NCBI RefSeq assembly: GCF_036865545.1
Contig: NZ_CP142208.1
Coordinates: 248,001 to 312,000 of the forward strand
Length of the DNA: 64,000 nucleotides
Reading direction: 5' to 3'
Origin: Erwinia sp. E_sp_B01_1
GTDB lineage: Bacteria > Pseudomonadota > Gammaproteobacteria > Enterobacterales > Enterobacteriaceae
Positions 35,125 through 43,646 of this stretch are shown here, piece after piece. The notes under the pieces are model-generated. The model was given only the letters and a program-made list of their open reading frames with translations. It had not been told where the DNA came from and ran no database searches. How positions within the stretch are numbered: the stretch's first letter is position 1; each line of letters begins with the position of its first letter. A program made the position numbers and the translations under genes.

Positions 35125-35320
35125 GAGGGTAACGCGCGTTACCCTCAGATTATTGACAACGTGCAGGCTCAGGGAGCATATGCCTCTCACAAAGACGCAA
35201 AAAGCGCCGTCCATGGCAGCTCAGCACGGGCCATCCGTGGCCCGTGATGCTTTGTTCAAGGCATATGCTCCCATCGCTTCAGGGTTCGGCTGCAATCTGA
35301 GGGCAACGCACATTACCCTC
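35125..35320. repeat. 196-bp long inverted-repeat element (MITE-like) after iolB
   Basis: The two ends are 27-bp inverted repeats with three mismatches (35125-35151 and 35294-35320). Further in, GGGAGCATATGCCT (35172-35185) and AGGCATATGCTCCC (35259-35272) match perfectly, and at the centre CACGGGCCA (35225-35233) pairs with TGGCCCGTG (35238-35246). The left end itself is a 16-bp palindrome GGTAACGCGCGTTACC. No reading frame or clear target duplication is present. It could be a small non-autonomous mobile element or a repeated structured RNA, and it marks the left edge of the purine island. Confidence 0.65.
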
Positions 35321-35335
35321 TTTTTTGTCTGTAAA

Positions 35336-35491
35336 TCATGGGGTTGGTGGCAGTAAGAAATCAAAACCTGCGGCGTAATGAAAACGACTTTCCAGGCCGA
35401 GCCTGATGCCGTCAGTAACCAGCAGCAAACCCGACAGCACAATAAACGCCGCGGCTACTATTAGCCGGGTCAGGCAGGATTTTCTGTTCAC
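35336..35491 (-). CDS. 51-residue predicted single-span membrane protein coupled to the permease gene
   Basis: This short frame starts at a GTG whose bases overlap the permease stop in the sequence GTGA, the classic 4-bp coupling arrangement, and ends at a TGA at 35336-35338. The product begins VNRKSCLTRL, has one hydrophobic span (LIVAAAFIVLSGLLLVT) and ends GFDFLLPPTP. I recognise no family. The basic N-terminus suggests an N-in topology. It may be a small subunit or regulator of the nucleobase permease, but that is inference from position only. Confidence 0.5.
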   Translation of the reverse strand: MNRKSCLTRLIVAAAFIVLSGLLLVTDGIRLGLESRFHYAAGFDFLLPPTP

Positions 35492-36969
35492 TGCTGTTCC
35501 CGCTCTCTTTGCTGCTGTTCACGGGCGCGACGCAGCAGCAGCCAGACCCTGACCGTTTTGACCGCCACACGCCGGGCGGCGGTGGATTCCGGGCCAGCCG
35601 CCGTCAGCTCCTCCGGCTGGCAGGTATCACAATTCGCTTTTTTAGCCTGTCCTCCCTTACCGTTCAGAACGACATTGGCAAAGATGGCCACGCAGGTTCC
35701 CAGCGTAATGCCGCTGTGCAGAAACATCTTCGCCAGCTCAGGCATTTGTGAAAACAGACCGGGCACCAGCACCGGCATCAGCCCCACGCCCAGCGTCAGC
35801 GCTACGACCATGCCATTATTATTATTGCGATAGTTAACCTGGCCCAGCGTCCGGATGCCTGCAACGGCGACCATACCAAACATCACTATGCCCGCCCCGC
35901 CCAGCACCGGTTTCGGCACAATCACTACCAGTGCCGCCATTTTGGCGAACAATCCCATCAGAATTAAGATCAGACCGGATACCGCCACCACAAAGCGGCT
36001 GCGCACGCCGGTCAGGCTAATCAGCCCGACATTCTGTGCAAAGGCGGCATAGGGGAAAAGATTAAACAGGCTGCCGCACAAGGTGGCAAACCCGCAGCCG
36101 GTCAGCCCTTTTCTCAGCGTTTCCCCATCGGCCTGACGGCCAACGAGTTCACCCGTTGCCATCATCGACGACATGGTTTCCACCATCACCACAATCATCA
36201 CCATCGACATCAGCAAGGCGGGGACCAGATGAAACTCAGGCACGGCAAATTGCAGGGGAAGGGGGATGTTGATCCAGGGCGTGGCGGCGAGCCGCCCCAG
36301 ATCCAGCGTATCAACGAAATACCACAGGGTAGATCCGATGATCAGGCCGATCAGCACCGCAATGTTTTTGATCAGCCCTGAGCCAAAAGTATAGATGTTC
36401 AGGATGATCACCAGCGTTACCGCAGCCAGAGAGAGCGCTAACGGGCTGCCAAAACCCACCATTGCGGCGTTTCCGCCACCAATCCAGCCGCCGGCCACCG
36501 GCATAATTGATAAGCCAATCAGGGTGACTATCGACCCCATCACCACTCTGGGGAAAAAACGCACCAGTTTTGAGATCCAGGGCGCGAACAACAGCGTGAA
36601 AGCCCCGGCAACCATTACAGAACCGGAAATACCGCCCATGCCATACTCTTTGCCAATCAGCACCAGCGGGATCATGGCAACAAAGGTACAGCCCTGGACG
36701 ACAGGTAGCCGACAGCCCATCCATCTCCCCACGCCAAGCGTTTGCATCAGCGTAGCCAGGCCGCAAACCATCAGATCGCAGCCTATCAGCACCACGATTT
36801 GCTCGTCGGTAAGCCCAATAGCCGACCCCACAACCAGCGGAACGGCTACTGCTCCCGCGTACATCACCAGCACATGCTGCAGGCCGTAAAGAACCATCTG
36901 CCCGATGGGCAGGATTTCATCAACGGGCAGAGGTCTGGCAGGTGAGTCCTGACGTTCAGAAGTGTTCAT
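35488..36969 (-). CDS. NCS2 nucleobase:cation symporter (urate/xanthine permease)
   Basis: 493 residues with about 14 membrane spans. Family features: GLQHVLVMYAGAVAVPLVVG at the first span, VVQGCTFVAMIPLVLIG, MVETMSSMMATGELVGR (NCS2 signature with the conserved Glu) and NLFPYAAFAQNVGLISLTGVRSRFVV. This pattern fits UacT/XanQ-type urate or xanthine transporters. The start at 36969 has GGGAG 7 nt upstream; an ATG one codon earlier is possible. The C-terminal 50 residues are polar, Gln/Arg-rich and unusually long, and carry a CDTC motif. It lies downstream of ssnA, after a terminator-like hairpin, inside the purine island. Confidence 0.85.
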   Translation of the reverse strand: MNTSERQDSPARPLPVDEILPIGQMVLYGLQHVLVMYAGAVAVPLVVGSAIGLTDEQIVVLIGCDLMVCGLATLMQTLGVGRWMGCRLPVVQGCTFVAMIPLVLIGKEYGMGGISGSVMVAGAFTLLFAPWISKLVRFFPRVVMGSIVTLIGLSIMPVAGGWIGGGNAAMVGFGSPLALSLAAVTLVIILNIYTFGSGLIKNIAVLIGLIIGSTLWYFVDTLDLGRLAATPWINIPLPLQFAVPEFHLVPALLMSMVMIVVMVETMSSMMATGELVGRQADGETLRKGLTGCGFATLCGSLFNLFPYAAFAQNVGLISLTGVRSRFVVAVSGLILILMGLFAKMAALVVIVPKPVLGGAGIVMFGMVAVAGIRTLGQVNYRNNNNGMVVALTLGVGLMPVLVPGLFSQMPELAKMFLHSGITLGTCVAIFANVVLNGKGGQAKKANCDTCQPEELTAAGPESTAARRVAVKTVRVWLLLRRAREQQQREREQQ

Positions 36970-37052
36970 CATATTTCTCCCATACGGCCCGGGCATTGCT
37001 ACCCTGGCTACGATTCGAAGGCATGTTGCCTCCCTTGAAGTCATCCGGAAGT

Positions 37053-37082
37053 AAAAAAAGGCTGCCCATACTGGCGCAGCCC
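37053..37082 (-). terminator. Terminator-like hairpin after ssnA
   Basis: Read on the minus strand, GGGCTGC and GCAGCC pair around GCCAGTATGG and are followed by a run of seven T. It lies just beyond the ssnA stop and before the permease gene, so the permease may be expressed at a lower level by read-through or from its own promoter. Confidence 0.7.
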
Positions 37083-37088
37083 GGAGGG

Positions 37089-38414
37089 TTAAAGCTTCGC
37101 CATGTTTTGCCACAGCCTGCTGGCTGCTTTGCGCGCGCTGGCGTAGATCGGTTCAATATCAAACGGGAACTGACGATCTTCATACACCATGCGTCCGGCT
37201 ATCATCACGCTGTGTACTGAGGCACTGTTCATGCCGAAGGCCAGATGGCCTGCCAGGTTTTCGGCCTGTAAAGGCGTGGGTGAGGCGTAGTCACAGATGG
37301 TCAAATCAGCGGTATATCCCGCAGCAAGCTGGCCAAAGGATTGCGAAAAGTTTCGCTCAAGCAGGGTGTTTCCGTTATGCAGCATGCGCAGAAAACTGTC
37401 AGGCCAGAGTGGCCCTCCCGCGTCGCGGTGTTTAAAGAAGGCAAATTTCAGCTCTTCAAACATATCTGCCCCTATGCCATCGGTGCCCAGCGCAGAGAGG
37501 TGATAATCAGCGAGGTTCGCGTTGTAGCCGACATGGTTATTCATATTCGAACGGGCGTTATGGACCAGGGCAGCCCGCCGTTCGTTCAGCAGCGCAATCT
37601 CATGAGGAGAGAGCCACAGGGCGTGGGCAATCAGCGTTTTCTCGTCCAGCAGGCCAAATTTATCCAGCCTGACAATGGGATCCAGCCCGTATTTATCATG
37701 GCTGTGTGATACGTCATAGCGGTCTTCAGCCACATGAATGTGCAGGCCCCTGCCGGTGGCTTTCCGGGCCTGGCGCAGCATCTCCAGCCCGGCGTCCGAC
37801 AGGGTGAAGGGGGCATGAGCGCCAAGATGGCACTCCACCAAGGGGCTTTGCTGATGGGCGGTCCGCTCCGAGTCTATTAAACTGGCGAAGTCGACGTTCT
37901 CTGCAACGCCCGCTTCCAGTTCAGCCAGCCCGCCGTTACGGTCGGTGGTTTCGAAACAGGTCATACCGCGTAAGCCCGCCTGGAGAAAACCCCGGCGCAG
38001 GATCGCCAGCGATCCTTTGATCAAGCTGGGGGAAGCATGATGATCGATCACGGCAGTACAGCCGGAGCGGATCGCCTCCAGTGAGCAAATCAGCCCGCTG
38101 TAGTAGAGCGACTCTTCATCCAGTGCCCGATCCAGCCGCCACCACAGGTTTTTCAGCGTGGAGATAAAGTCCGGACAGGGGGCGACTGGAGCCAGGATGC
38201 CGCGTGACAGCCCGGAATAAAAATGGTTATGGGCGCACACCAGCCCCGGCATCACCAGCCTGTTGTGCATCTCTTTGCAGCCGGCATCGGGATACTGCGC
38301 GGTAAGGTTTTTCCCCACCGCAACGATTTTGTCGCCCTCAATCACTATATCCACGCCCGCTTCCACGCGGCTGGGACAGAACTCAACGGCGGTACAATTT
38401 TTAAGTAAAAGCAT
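37089..38414 (-). CDS. ssnA: Putative aminohydrolase SsnA
   Basis: 441 residues of the amidohydrolase superfamily, the same size as E. coli SsnA. Metal-binding motifs are visible: GLVCAHNHFYSG (His-x-His), HLGAHAPFTLSD and HIHVAEDRYDVSHSH (His), and LGTDGIGADMFEE (Asp). The start at 38414 has GGAGGA upstream and sits directly after the ygfK stop. It should deaminate a purine or a purine-derived ring; the family includes guanine deaminase, but the precise substrate of SsnA is not settled. It is the second gene of the ygfK unit. Confidence 0.9.
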   Translation of the reverse strand: MLLLKNCTAVEFCPSRVEAGVDIVIEGDKIVAVGKNLTAQYPDAGCKEMHNRLVMPGLVCAHNHFYSGLSRGILAPVAPCPDFISTLKNLWWRLDRALDEESLYYSGLICSLEAIRSGCTAVIDHHASPSLIKGSLAILRRGFLQAGLRGMTCFETTDRNGGLAELEAGVAENVDFASLIDSERTAHQQSPLVECHLGAHAPFTLSDAGLEMLRQARKATGRGLHIHVAEDRYDVSHSHDKYGLDPIVRLDKFGLLDEKTLIAHALWLSPHEIALLNERRAALVHNARSNMNNHVGYNANLADYHLSALGTDGIGADMFEELKFAFFKHRDAGGPLWPDSFLRMLHNGNTLLERNFSQSFGQLAAGYTADLTICDYASPTPLQAENLAGHLAFGMNSASVHSVMIAGRMVYEDRQFPFDIEPIYASARKAASRLWQNMAKL

Positions 38415-38416
38415 GA

Positions 38417-41400
38417 TCACTCCTCCACGCTGCCCAGCAGATAGTCATGCTGCTGGCGCGTATAGCTGATAATCCGGGTCATTTCCTGCAGCTCTTCCGG
38501 CGTGTCACCGAGGATCTCGCCCTTGTGATCGATCTCCAGCGTCCAGCGACGATCCTTAAGGCGGATCTGTACGCTTTGACGGTCGATCAGGAAGCCAGGG
38601 TTTGTGCTGTTGTCGAAATCATCCTGGCGGCTGAAGAGGGTGATCTTGTCTTTGTAAGGCTTGCCCTGCCACGGACAGAACTGGGCGCAGTTGCCACATT
38701 CGTTGCACAGGGCATCCAGGTGAATTATCTGCTGACGGCTGTGATAGCCGGGGACGGCAAGGGCGACATTGGCGCGGTTCGGGCAGACATCGACGCACTT
38801 GGCGCAGACGTAATTGCACTCCAGGCAGCGTGAGGCTTCCTGGCGGGCAAAGGCATCCGCATCATCGCTGTCTGCCTGGCGGATAGCGACCACGCCACGG
38901 CGGCGATAAAGGGCGGCAGGATCGCTGTTCAGCCAGCGCTTGTCCTCTTTATCAGAGCGGATGTTTTCCCGGTGAAGAATGGCATTGGTTGCCTTGCGGG
39001 CGCCGCCGATGGCAGAAACGATAGAAGCAGGGCCGCTCTGCACATCACCGGTCAGGAACACGCCGGGCAGGCTGGTTTCCAGCGTGACGGGATCTACACT
39101 GACCTTGCCTGAAGCGTTCAGCGGCAGGCCGATACGGTTTAATACGTCATAATCGGGATTCTCGCCGGTAGCCGCGATCAGGGCATCAAAATGTTTTGTG
39201 AAGGTCTCTCCGGTGGCCACCGGACGGCTACGACCCTGTTCATCCGGTGCCCCTGGCCGCATCACCCTCAGCGTCAGGTTGCCTGCAGTATCGAAGCGTT
39301 CCGGATTGACGCAGGTCATAAACGCCACGCCCTCATGGCGGGCTTCGGCAATCTCCTCTGGCCAGGCCGGCATGTCTTTCTCCTCACGACGATAGACAAT
39401 GCTGACGGAGGTGACACCGGGAATTTTCAGCGCGGCACGGGCGCAGTCCATGGCGGTATTCCCGGCACCGACTACTGCCACATCGCCGCTGATCGTGCCG
39501 GCCAGCACCTGCTGGTTGAAACGCCGCAAAAATTCAAAGGATTTCAGGAGATGCAGGTTGCCGCCGGGCAGGTCCAGCGCGGTATTTTTTCCCGCTCCGA
39601 TCCCCACGCAGATATAACGAAAACCCTGCTGGCGAAGTTTATCAAGCGTCAGCTGCCGGTCGCAGTTATAGACAAATTTAACGCCATGATCGGCAATAAA
39701 CTGGATATCCTGCTCGATCAGGTTTGCCGGGATTCGGAAATGCGGAACGATATGTTTCACCACGCCGCCCGCGCTGGCTTCGCGTTCAAACAGGGTCACC
39801 GGGTGTCCGGCACGGGCAAGGAAATACCCTGCCGCCAGCCCGGCAGGCCCGGCCCCAATCACGGCAACGGGATGCCGATCGCCCGATCCTGCCGGTTTGT
39901 GCCAGCGCTGGCGATACGCTTCCCAGCCTTTTTCCAGCACGATTTTTTTGATCCGCCTGATATTCAGCGCATTGTCATAATCGAGGCGGGTACAGTTGCT
40001 CTGGCACTGGTGATCGCAGATATGACCGGTGATACCGGGCAGCGCATTACGCTGATAAATAATCTCCAGCGCATCGGTGTAGCGGCCTTCTCCTGCCAGG
40101 CGCAGGTATTCCGGAATGTCCTGCCGGATTGCGCAGGCGCTGACGCAGGGAGCAACATAACAGTCAGTGAGCGGTAGCGGTCCACCGGCGTCAATCTCAT
40201 CCCGGCTTTTCCACTCTTTCTGTGCCCATCCAGCCGTTAGCGATCGGGCAGCCAGCGCCTGTAACCGCGCAACATCAATCTGGCGGCGCTCCCAGCCCTC
40301 AGCGCCATCAAGAATTTTCGCGCAGGCTTTCATCCGCAGATAGCCGCCAGGTTTTAACAAATCGGTAGCCATGGTGATCGGCTGGATGCCGGTAGCGAAA
40401 ATGTCCGCGATATTGTACTGGCTGGCACCGCCGGAATAGGAAACGGGCAGTTGCCCGATAAAATGTTCTGACAGCAGAGCGGCAACGTTGATGGAAAGGG
40501 GGTAAAGCGCACGTCCGGACATATACATCTCTTCACCCGGAAGGCGGTGTTTATGATTACGCGCGCCCAGCGTGTTGGTCAACTTCACGCCGAAGGTAAG
40601 CTGCTTTTGCTTGCCCAGAGAAACCAGTCTTTCGAGCATTTCCAGCGCCTGGCTTAGCTGCAGGTCGTGGGCAAAAGAGTCCTGATTCAGGGAGATATAG
40701 TCGAAGCCGTTGCCATCCAGAATCGCCCGGACTTTCTCATAGCCCAGCAGGGTGGGGTTAAGCTTCACGAAGGTGTGCAGATTTTTCTCCGTGAGCATAT
40801 AACGGCAGATGGATTCAATTTCATCGGGTGGGCAGCCGTGCATGGTGGAGAGCGTCACGCTGTTAACCATCCGCCCTGAAATCCGCTCCGGCAGGGAATA
40901 CAGCGTTGTTCTGGGGGCTTTTTCGAGCAGCCGCCATCCGCTGGTTTCCAGCCACTCTTTCAGGATCTGGCGGTAGAGATGAAATTTTGGCGTTTTGCTG
41001 GCATCTTTCATCTCATCGATAAAGGTCTGCATTGCTGGCTGCTTAATGCCCTTGAGGTCGTACCCTACGCTCATATTGAAAATAAAAGAGCGGCCTTGCC
41101 CCTGTGGACGAGGTGAATAAATTTCTTCCAGAAAGTGCAACACCATCCAGGCTTTCAGGTACTCATCCCAGGCCTTGAGCAGCGTAAACTCGGTTGACCA
41201 CTCGGTGTTAAAGGCTTCATCGCTGGCATCAATGCAGGGTTTTTCCAGTTCCAGCCGGTCCAGAATCTGCACGGTTTTTAATTCTATAAAGCTGCCGCCT
41301 GTTAACCACGAGACAATAATGTTCTGCGCCAGCTGAGTATGCGGGCCGGCAGCCGGGCCAATCGGGGTATCACAGGTTTCACCGAACATGTGGAGTTGGC

Positions 41401-41524
41401 GGGCGGGATCACGGGCATAAAACTCAGCTTCCGGAATGCCGAAGATGGACTGATTCTCCTGATATTCGGCGCACACTCTGTGCAGAAGTTCGTCGAAGGG
41501 AATGGGACGCATAATGTCACCCAT
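38417..41524 (-). CDS. ygfK: YgfK, iron-sulfur flavin oxidoreductase of the purine/urate pathway
   Basis: 1035 residues. The start at 41524 (MGDIMRPIPFDELL) matches E. coli YgfK and has AAGGAG upstream; the longest frame adds 62 spurious residues. Domain order: N-terminal dihydroorotate-dehydrogenase-like barrel (GETCDTPIGPAAGPHTQLAQN, TLSTMHGCPP), a middle Cys cluster (DCYVAPCVSACAIRQDIPEY, CDHQCQSNCTRLDYD), a GltD-like FAD/NAD domain (VIGAGPAGLAAGYFLARAG, VVGAGNTAMDCARAAL, FLTGDVQSGPASIVSA) and C-terminal 4Fe-4S clusters (CLECNYVCAKCVDVCPNRA, CNECGNCAQFCPW). It was long called a selenate reductase subunit and is now linked to anaerobic purine degradation. It is the first gene of the unit. 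Confidence 0.92.
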   Translation of the reverse strand: MGDIMRPIPFDELLHRVCAEYQENQSIFGIPEAEFYARDPARQLHMFGETCDTPIGPAAGPHTQLAQNIIVSWLTGGSFIELKTVQILDRLELEKPCIDASDEAFNTEWSTEFTLLKAWDEYLKAWMVLHFLEEIYSPRPQGQGRSFIFNMSVGYDLKGIKQPAMQTFIDEMKDASKTPKFHLYRQILKEWLETSGWRLLEKAPRTTLYSLPERISGRMVNSVTLSTMHGCPPDEIESICRYMLTEKNLHTFVKLNPTLLGYEKVRAILDGNGFDYISLNQDSFAHDLQLSQALEMLERLVSLGKQKQLTFGVKLTNTLGARNHKHRLPGEEMYMSGRALYPLSINVAALLSEHFIGQLPVSYSGGASQYNIADIFATGIQPITMATDLLKPGGYLRMKACAKILDGAEGWERRQIDVARLQALAARSLTAGWAQKEWKSRDEIDAGGPLPLTDCYVAPCVSACAIRQDIPEYLRLAGEGRYTDALEIIYQRNALPGITGHICDHQCQSNCTRLDYDNALNIRRIKKIVLEKGWEAYRQRWHKPAGSGDRHPVAVIGAGPAGLAAGYFLARAGHPVTLFEREASAGGVVKHIVPHFRIPANLIEQDIQFIADHGVKFVYNCDRQLTLDKLRQQGFRYICVGIGAGKNTALDLPGGNLHLLKSFEFLRRFNQQVLAGTISGDVAVVGAGNTAMDCARAALKIPGVTSVSIVYRREEKDMPAWPEEIAEARHEGVAFMTCVNPERFDTAGNLTLRVMRPGAPDEQGRSRPVATGETFTKHFDALIAATGENPDYDVLNRIGLPLNASGKVSVDPVTLETSLPGVFLTGDVQSGPASIVSAIGGARKATNAILHRENIRSDKEDKRWLNSDPAALYRRRGVVAIRQADSDDADAFARQEASRCLECNYVCAKCVDVCPNRANVALAVPGYHSRQQIIHLDALCNECGNCAQFCPWQGKPYKDKITLFSRQDDFDNSTNPGFLIDRQSVQIRLKDRRWTLEIDHKGEILGDTPEELQEMTRIISYTRQQHDYLLGSVEE

Positions 41525-41593
41525 AAATAGCTCCTTGATGCTTTTTGCAGGGGGCCTGAGTGGGTCAGGCCGGGCAAGTTTCCGATGGGCATT

Positions 41594-41610
41594 AGCAACA
41601 AGCGCGCCAG
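41594..41610 (-). promoter_or_regulatory. Sigma54 promoter of the ygfK unit
   Basis: On the minus strand TGGCGC-GCTTG-TTGC has the GG and GC dinucleotides at -24/-12 spacing, with one departure from TGGCAC. It lies about 70 bp before the ygfK start and 160 bp from the palindrome at 41770, a normal distance for an enhancer-binding activator. Confidence 0.65.
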
Positions 41611-41769
41611 AGCTGTCCGGGGGGCCATTTTTAACTGATATTCGTGACCCCAATCGCAGGGTGAAGCGGCTTGCAGCCATCACAGGTAACTGGCTGATAA
41701 TGAGAGGCATTTACCAGATGAATTCCTGCGGGCTACCGCGAGAATCTTCGCAATATAAGAATTTTTTCC

Positions 41770-41782
41770 TCTCAAACTGAGA
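41770..41782. promoter_or_regulatory. TCTCA-AAC-TGAGA palindrome, candidate UacR-type activator site
   Basis: A perfect 5+3+5 palindrome between two divergent sigma54-like promoters (ygfK on the minus strand, the xdhC-like gene on the plus strand). The same arms occur at 49040-49052 and 55408-55420. I infer that it is the enhancer site of the activator encoded at 49108. Confidence 0.65.
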
Positions 41783-41831
41783 AGGGAGAATGCGAATGGC
41801 CCCTGACCCTTTGAGTTACTTGATCTGTCGG

Positions 41832-41849
41832 TCGGCACGGAGGTTGCAT
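41832..41849 (+). promoter_or_regulatory. Sigma54 promoter of the xdhC-like gene
   Basis: CGGCACG-GAGG-TTGCAT is almost the full sigma54 consensus, with only one base off in the -24 box. A start near 41860 would leave a leader of about 23 nt holding the ribosome binding site of the xdhC-like gene. Confidence 0.75.
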
Positions 41850-41882
41850 TGTTCTTATGAACACCTTATCAGGGAGAGAAAT

Positions 41883-42782
41883 ATGAGCTTATTTACTGAG
41901 GCCACCCGGCTCGAACAGGAGAACTGCGCGTTTGCGCTACTGCATATCATCGAAAGCCGGGGATCGTCACCCCGTCATGCTGCCAGTATGCTGATCCCGG
42001 AACAGGGGCCCGCCATCGGCACTATTGGCGGAGGAATGATTGAGAGGCTGGCGATTGAACAGGCCAGAGAGGCGATACGGCAGGGAGAGTCGCGGCTGTT
42101 TCATGGCAAGCTGGCGCGCCAGGGACCGGATGCAGTAGGCTCGGATTGTGGCGGGGCCATGACGATACACATTGCGGTATATGCCAATCGCCCCGCGCTT
42201 TTTCTGCTGGGGGCAGGGCATGTTAATCGGGCGCTGGCACAGTTTGCCGTTAAGTTGGGATTTCAGGTTACGATTGCCGATCCCTGGCAGGAGAATCTGG
42301 AGCATCCGGACCTGCCGGAATGCTGTGAGCGAATCGGTGGCGACAGTTTTACGGCTATCCTGCCAAAACTTAATTTCACCCCCCGCAGCTTTGTCATTAT
42401 CGCCACCAATCATCAGGATCGTGAAGTGCTGGAACAGGTGATTGGCCTGCCTTTGCGCTATCTCGGACTGCTGGCCAGCCGCCGGAAGGCTCAGCACTTT
42501 CGCCAACTGCTGAAAAAGGAACAGGGGATTAGCGATGAGCAACTGGAGAAGCTGCATGCACCGGTCGGGCTGGATATCCTGGCGGAAACACCGGAAGAGA
42601 TCGCGATCGGTATCCTTGCTCAACTCATTCCAATTTTGCGGCAAAAAAGCCCGCCAGGGCAGCCCGGGAAGCAACGGACGGCAAGGCCCTGGCAGCGCCC
42701 ACCGCCGTTGAAGCTACAGCTGAATAACGGTGCCGGTTTTTCCTGCAATGCCCTCTTTGGCTTTAGCAAGCAGGGTAATTAA
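41883..42782 (+). CDS. XdhC/CoxI-family molybdenum-hydroxylase maturation protein
   Basis: 299 residues. The start at 41883 (MSLFTEATRLEQENCAFALLHIIESRGSSPRHAAS) follows AGGGAG; the longer frame is rejected. Family features are GTIGGGMIERLAIEQA (the XdhC N-terminal motif), SDCGGAMTIHIA, a Rossmann-like LFLLGAGHVNRALAQFAVKLGFQVTIADP and LRYLGLLASRRKAQHF. These proteins load sulfurated Mo cofactor into xanthine dehydrogenase, fitting the enzyme encoded nearby. The last 45 residues are Pro/Gln/Arg-rich and run 69 bp into the convergent carbamate kinase gene, so this tail may be an extension beyond the true family end. Confidence 0.82.
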   Translation: MSLFTEATRLEQENCAFALLHIIESRGSSPRHAASMLIPEQGPAIGTIGGGMIERLAIEQAREAIRQGESRLFHGKLARQGPDAVGSDCGGAMTIHIAVYANRPALFLLGAGHVNRALAQFAVKLGFQVTIADPWQENLEHPDLPECCERIGGDSFTAILPKLNFTPRSFVIIATNHQDREVLEQVIGLPLRYLGLLASRRKAQHFRQLLKKEQGISDEQLEKLHAPVGLDILAETPEEIAIGILAQLIPILRQKSPPGQPGKQRTARPWQRPPPLKLQLNNGAGFSCNALFGFSKQGN

Positions 42783-43646
42783 AGCCTGTCTGCCCGGCTT
42801 CGACTCTGCAAAAGAGAGGGCTGCCTCCACTTTTGGCAGCATGGAGCCGGGAGCAAACTGATCGTCAGCAATCCAGGCACGCGCCTGCTCTGGCGTCAGC
42901 GTATCCAGCCAGCGCCGATCCGGCCGGTTGAAGTTAACCGCCACTTTTTCCACCGCCGTAAGGATAATCAGCATATCCGCATCAATATCCCGCGCCAGCA
43001 CCGCGCTGGCCCAGTCTTTATCCACCACGGCATTCACGCCTTTAAGATGATGCTGCCGGGCGATGACGGGTATGCCTCCGCCGCCAGCCGTAATAGCAAT
43101 CTGTCCGGCTTTGAGCAGGGTCTTCACCGCATCCGCTTCAATAATTTCCTGTGGTTTGGGTGAGGCAACCACTCTGCGCCAGCCCCGTCCTGCATCTTCT
43201 TTTAACAGCACTCCCCGCACGCGCAACTTCTCCGCCTCAGCTTCGGTATAAAATGAACCTATGGGTTTATCCGGAGAAGCAAAAGCCGGATCGCAGTCGT
43301 CTACCCGTACCTGGGTGATCAGGGAGACCACCTGTTTTTGTATTCCCCGATTAAGCAGCGCTTCACGCAGGGCGTTTTGCAGGTCATAGCCGATATAGCC
43401 CTGGCTGAGGGCCACGCACACCGACATGGGCAGATGGGGGGAATGGGCGGCCATACTGGCGGCGGTTTCAAAGGCCTGATGGATCATGCCTACCTGAGGG
43501 CCATTGCCGTGGGTAATCACCAGCTCATGCCCTTCAGCCACCAGATCAACAATCGCTTCGGCGGTACTTTGCACCGCCTGCATCTGCTCAGCGAGGCTGC
43601 TGCCCAAAGCATTACCTCCCAGTGCCAGTACAATTCTCTTTTTCAT
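42714..43646 (-). CDS. yqeA: Carbamate kinase (YqeA-type)
   Basis: 310 residues of the amino-acid kinase fold. Motifs include ALGGNALGSS, ELVITHGNGPQVG (family signature), QGYIGYDLQNAL, ITAGGGGIPV and GVNAVVDKDWASAVLA. The reaction makes ATP and carbamate from carbamoyl phosphate and ADP, so it is the energy-yielding end of the purine unit. The ATG at 43646 overlaps the hyuA stop (TGATG), which implies coupling. It is the last gene of ygeW-ygeX-ygeY-hyuA-yqeA. Confidence 0.92.
   Translation of the reverse strand: MKKRIVLALGGNALGSSLAEQMQAVQSTAEAIVDLVAEGHELVITHGNGPQVGMIHQAFETAASMAAHSPHLPMSVCVALSQGYIGYDLQNALREALLNRGIQKQVVSLITQVRVDDCDPAFASPDKPIGSFYTEAEAEKLRVRGVLLKEDAGRGWRRVVASPKPQEIIEADAVKTLLKAGQIAITAGGGGIPVIARQHHLKGVNAVVDKDWASAVLARDIDADMLIILTAVEKVAVNFNRPDRRWLDTLTPEQARAWIADDQFAPGSMLPKVEAALSFAESKPGRQALITLLAKAKEGIAGKTGTVIQL

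Noticed and set aside
35105..35356. 83-codon plus-strand frame after iolB
   Set aside because: It lies across the inverted-repeat element, has no ribosome binding site and no recognisable protein features.
39191..40177. Open frame of 328 codons on the plus strand inside ygfK
   Set aside because: Antisense shadow of a well-recognised ygfK segment; no motif or start signal.
41967..42674. Open frame of 235 codons on the minus strand over the XdhC-family gene
   Set aside because: Antisense shadow; the sense protein has clear XdhC motifs and a sigma54 promoter.
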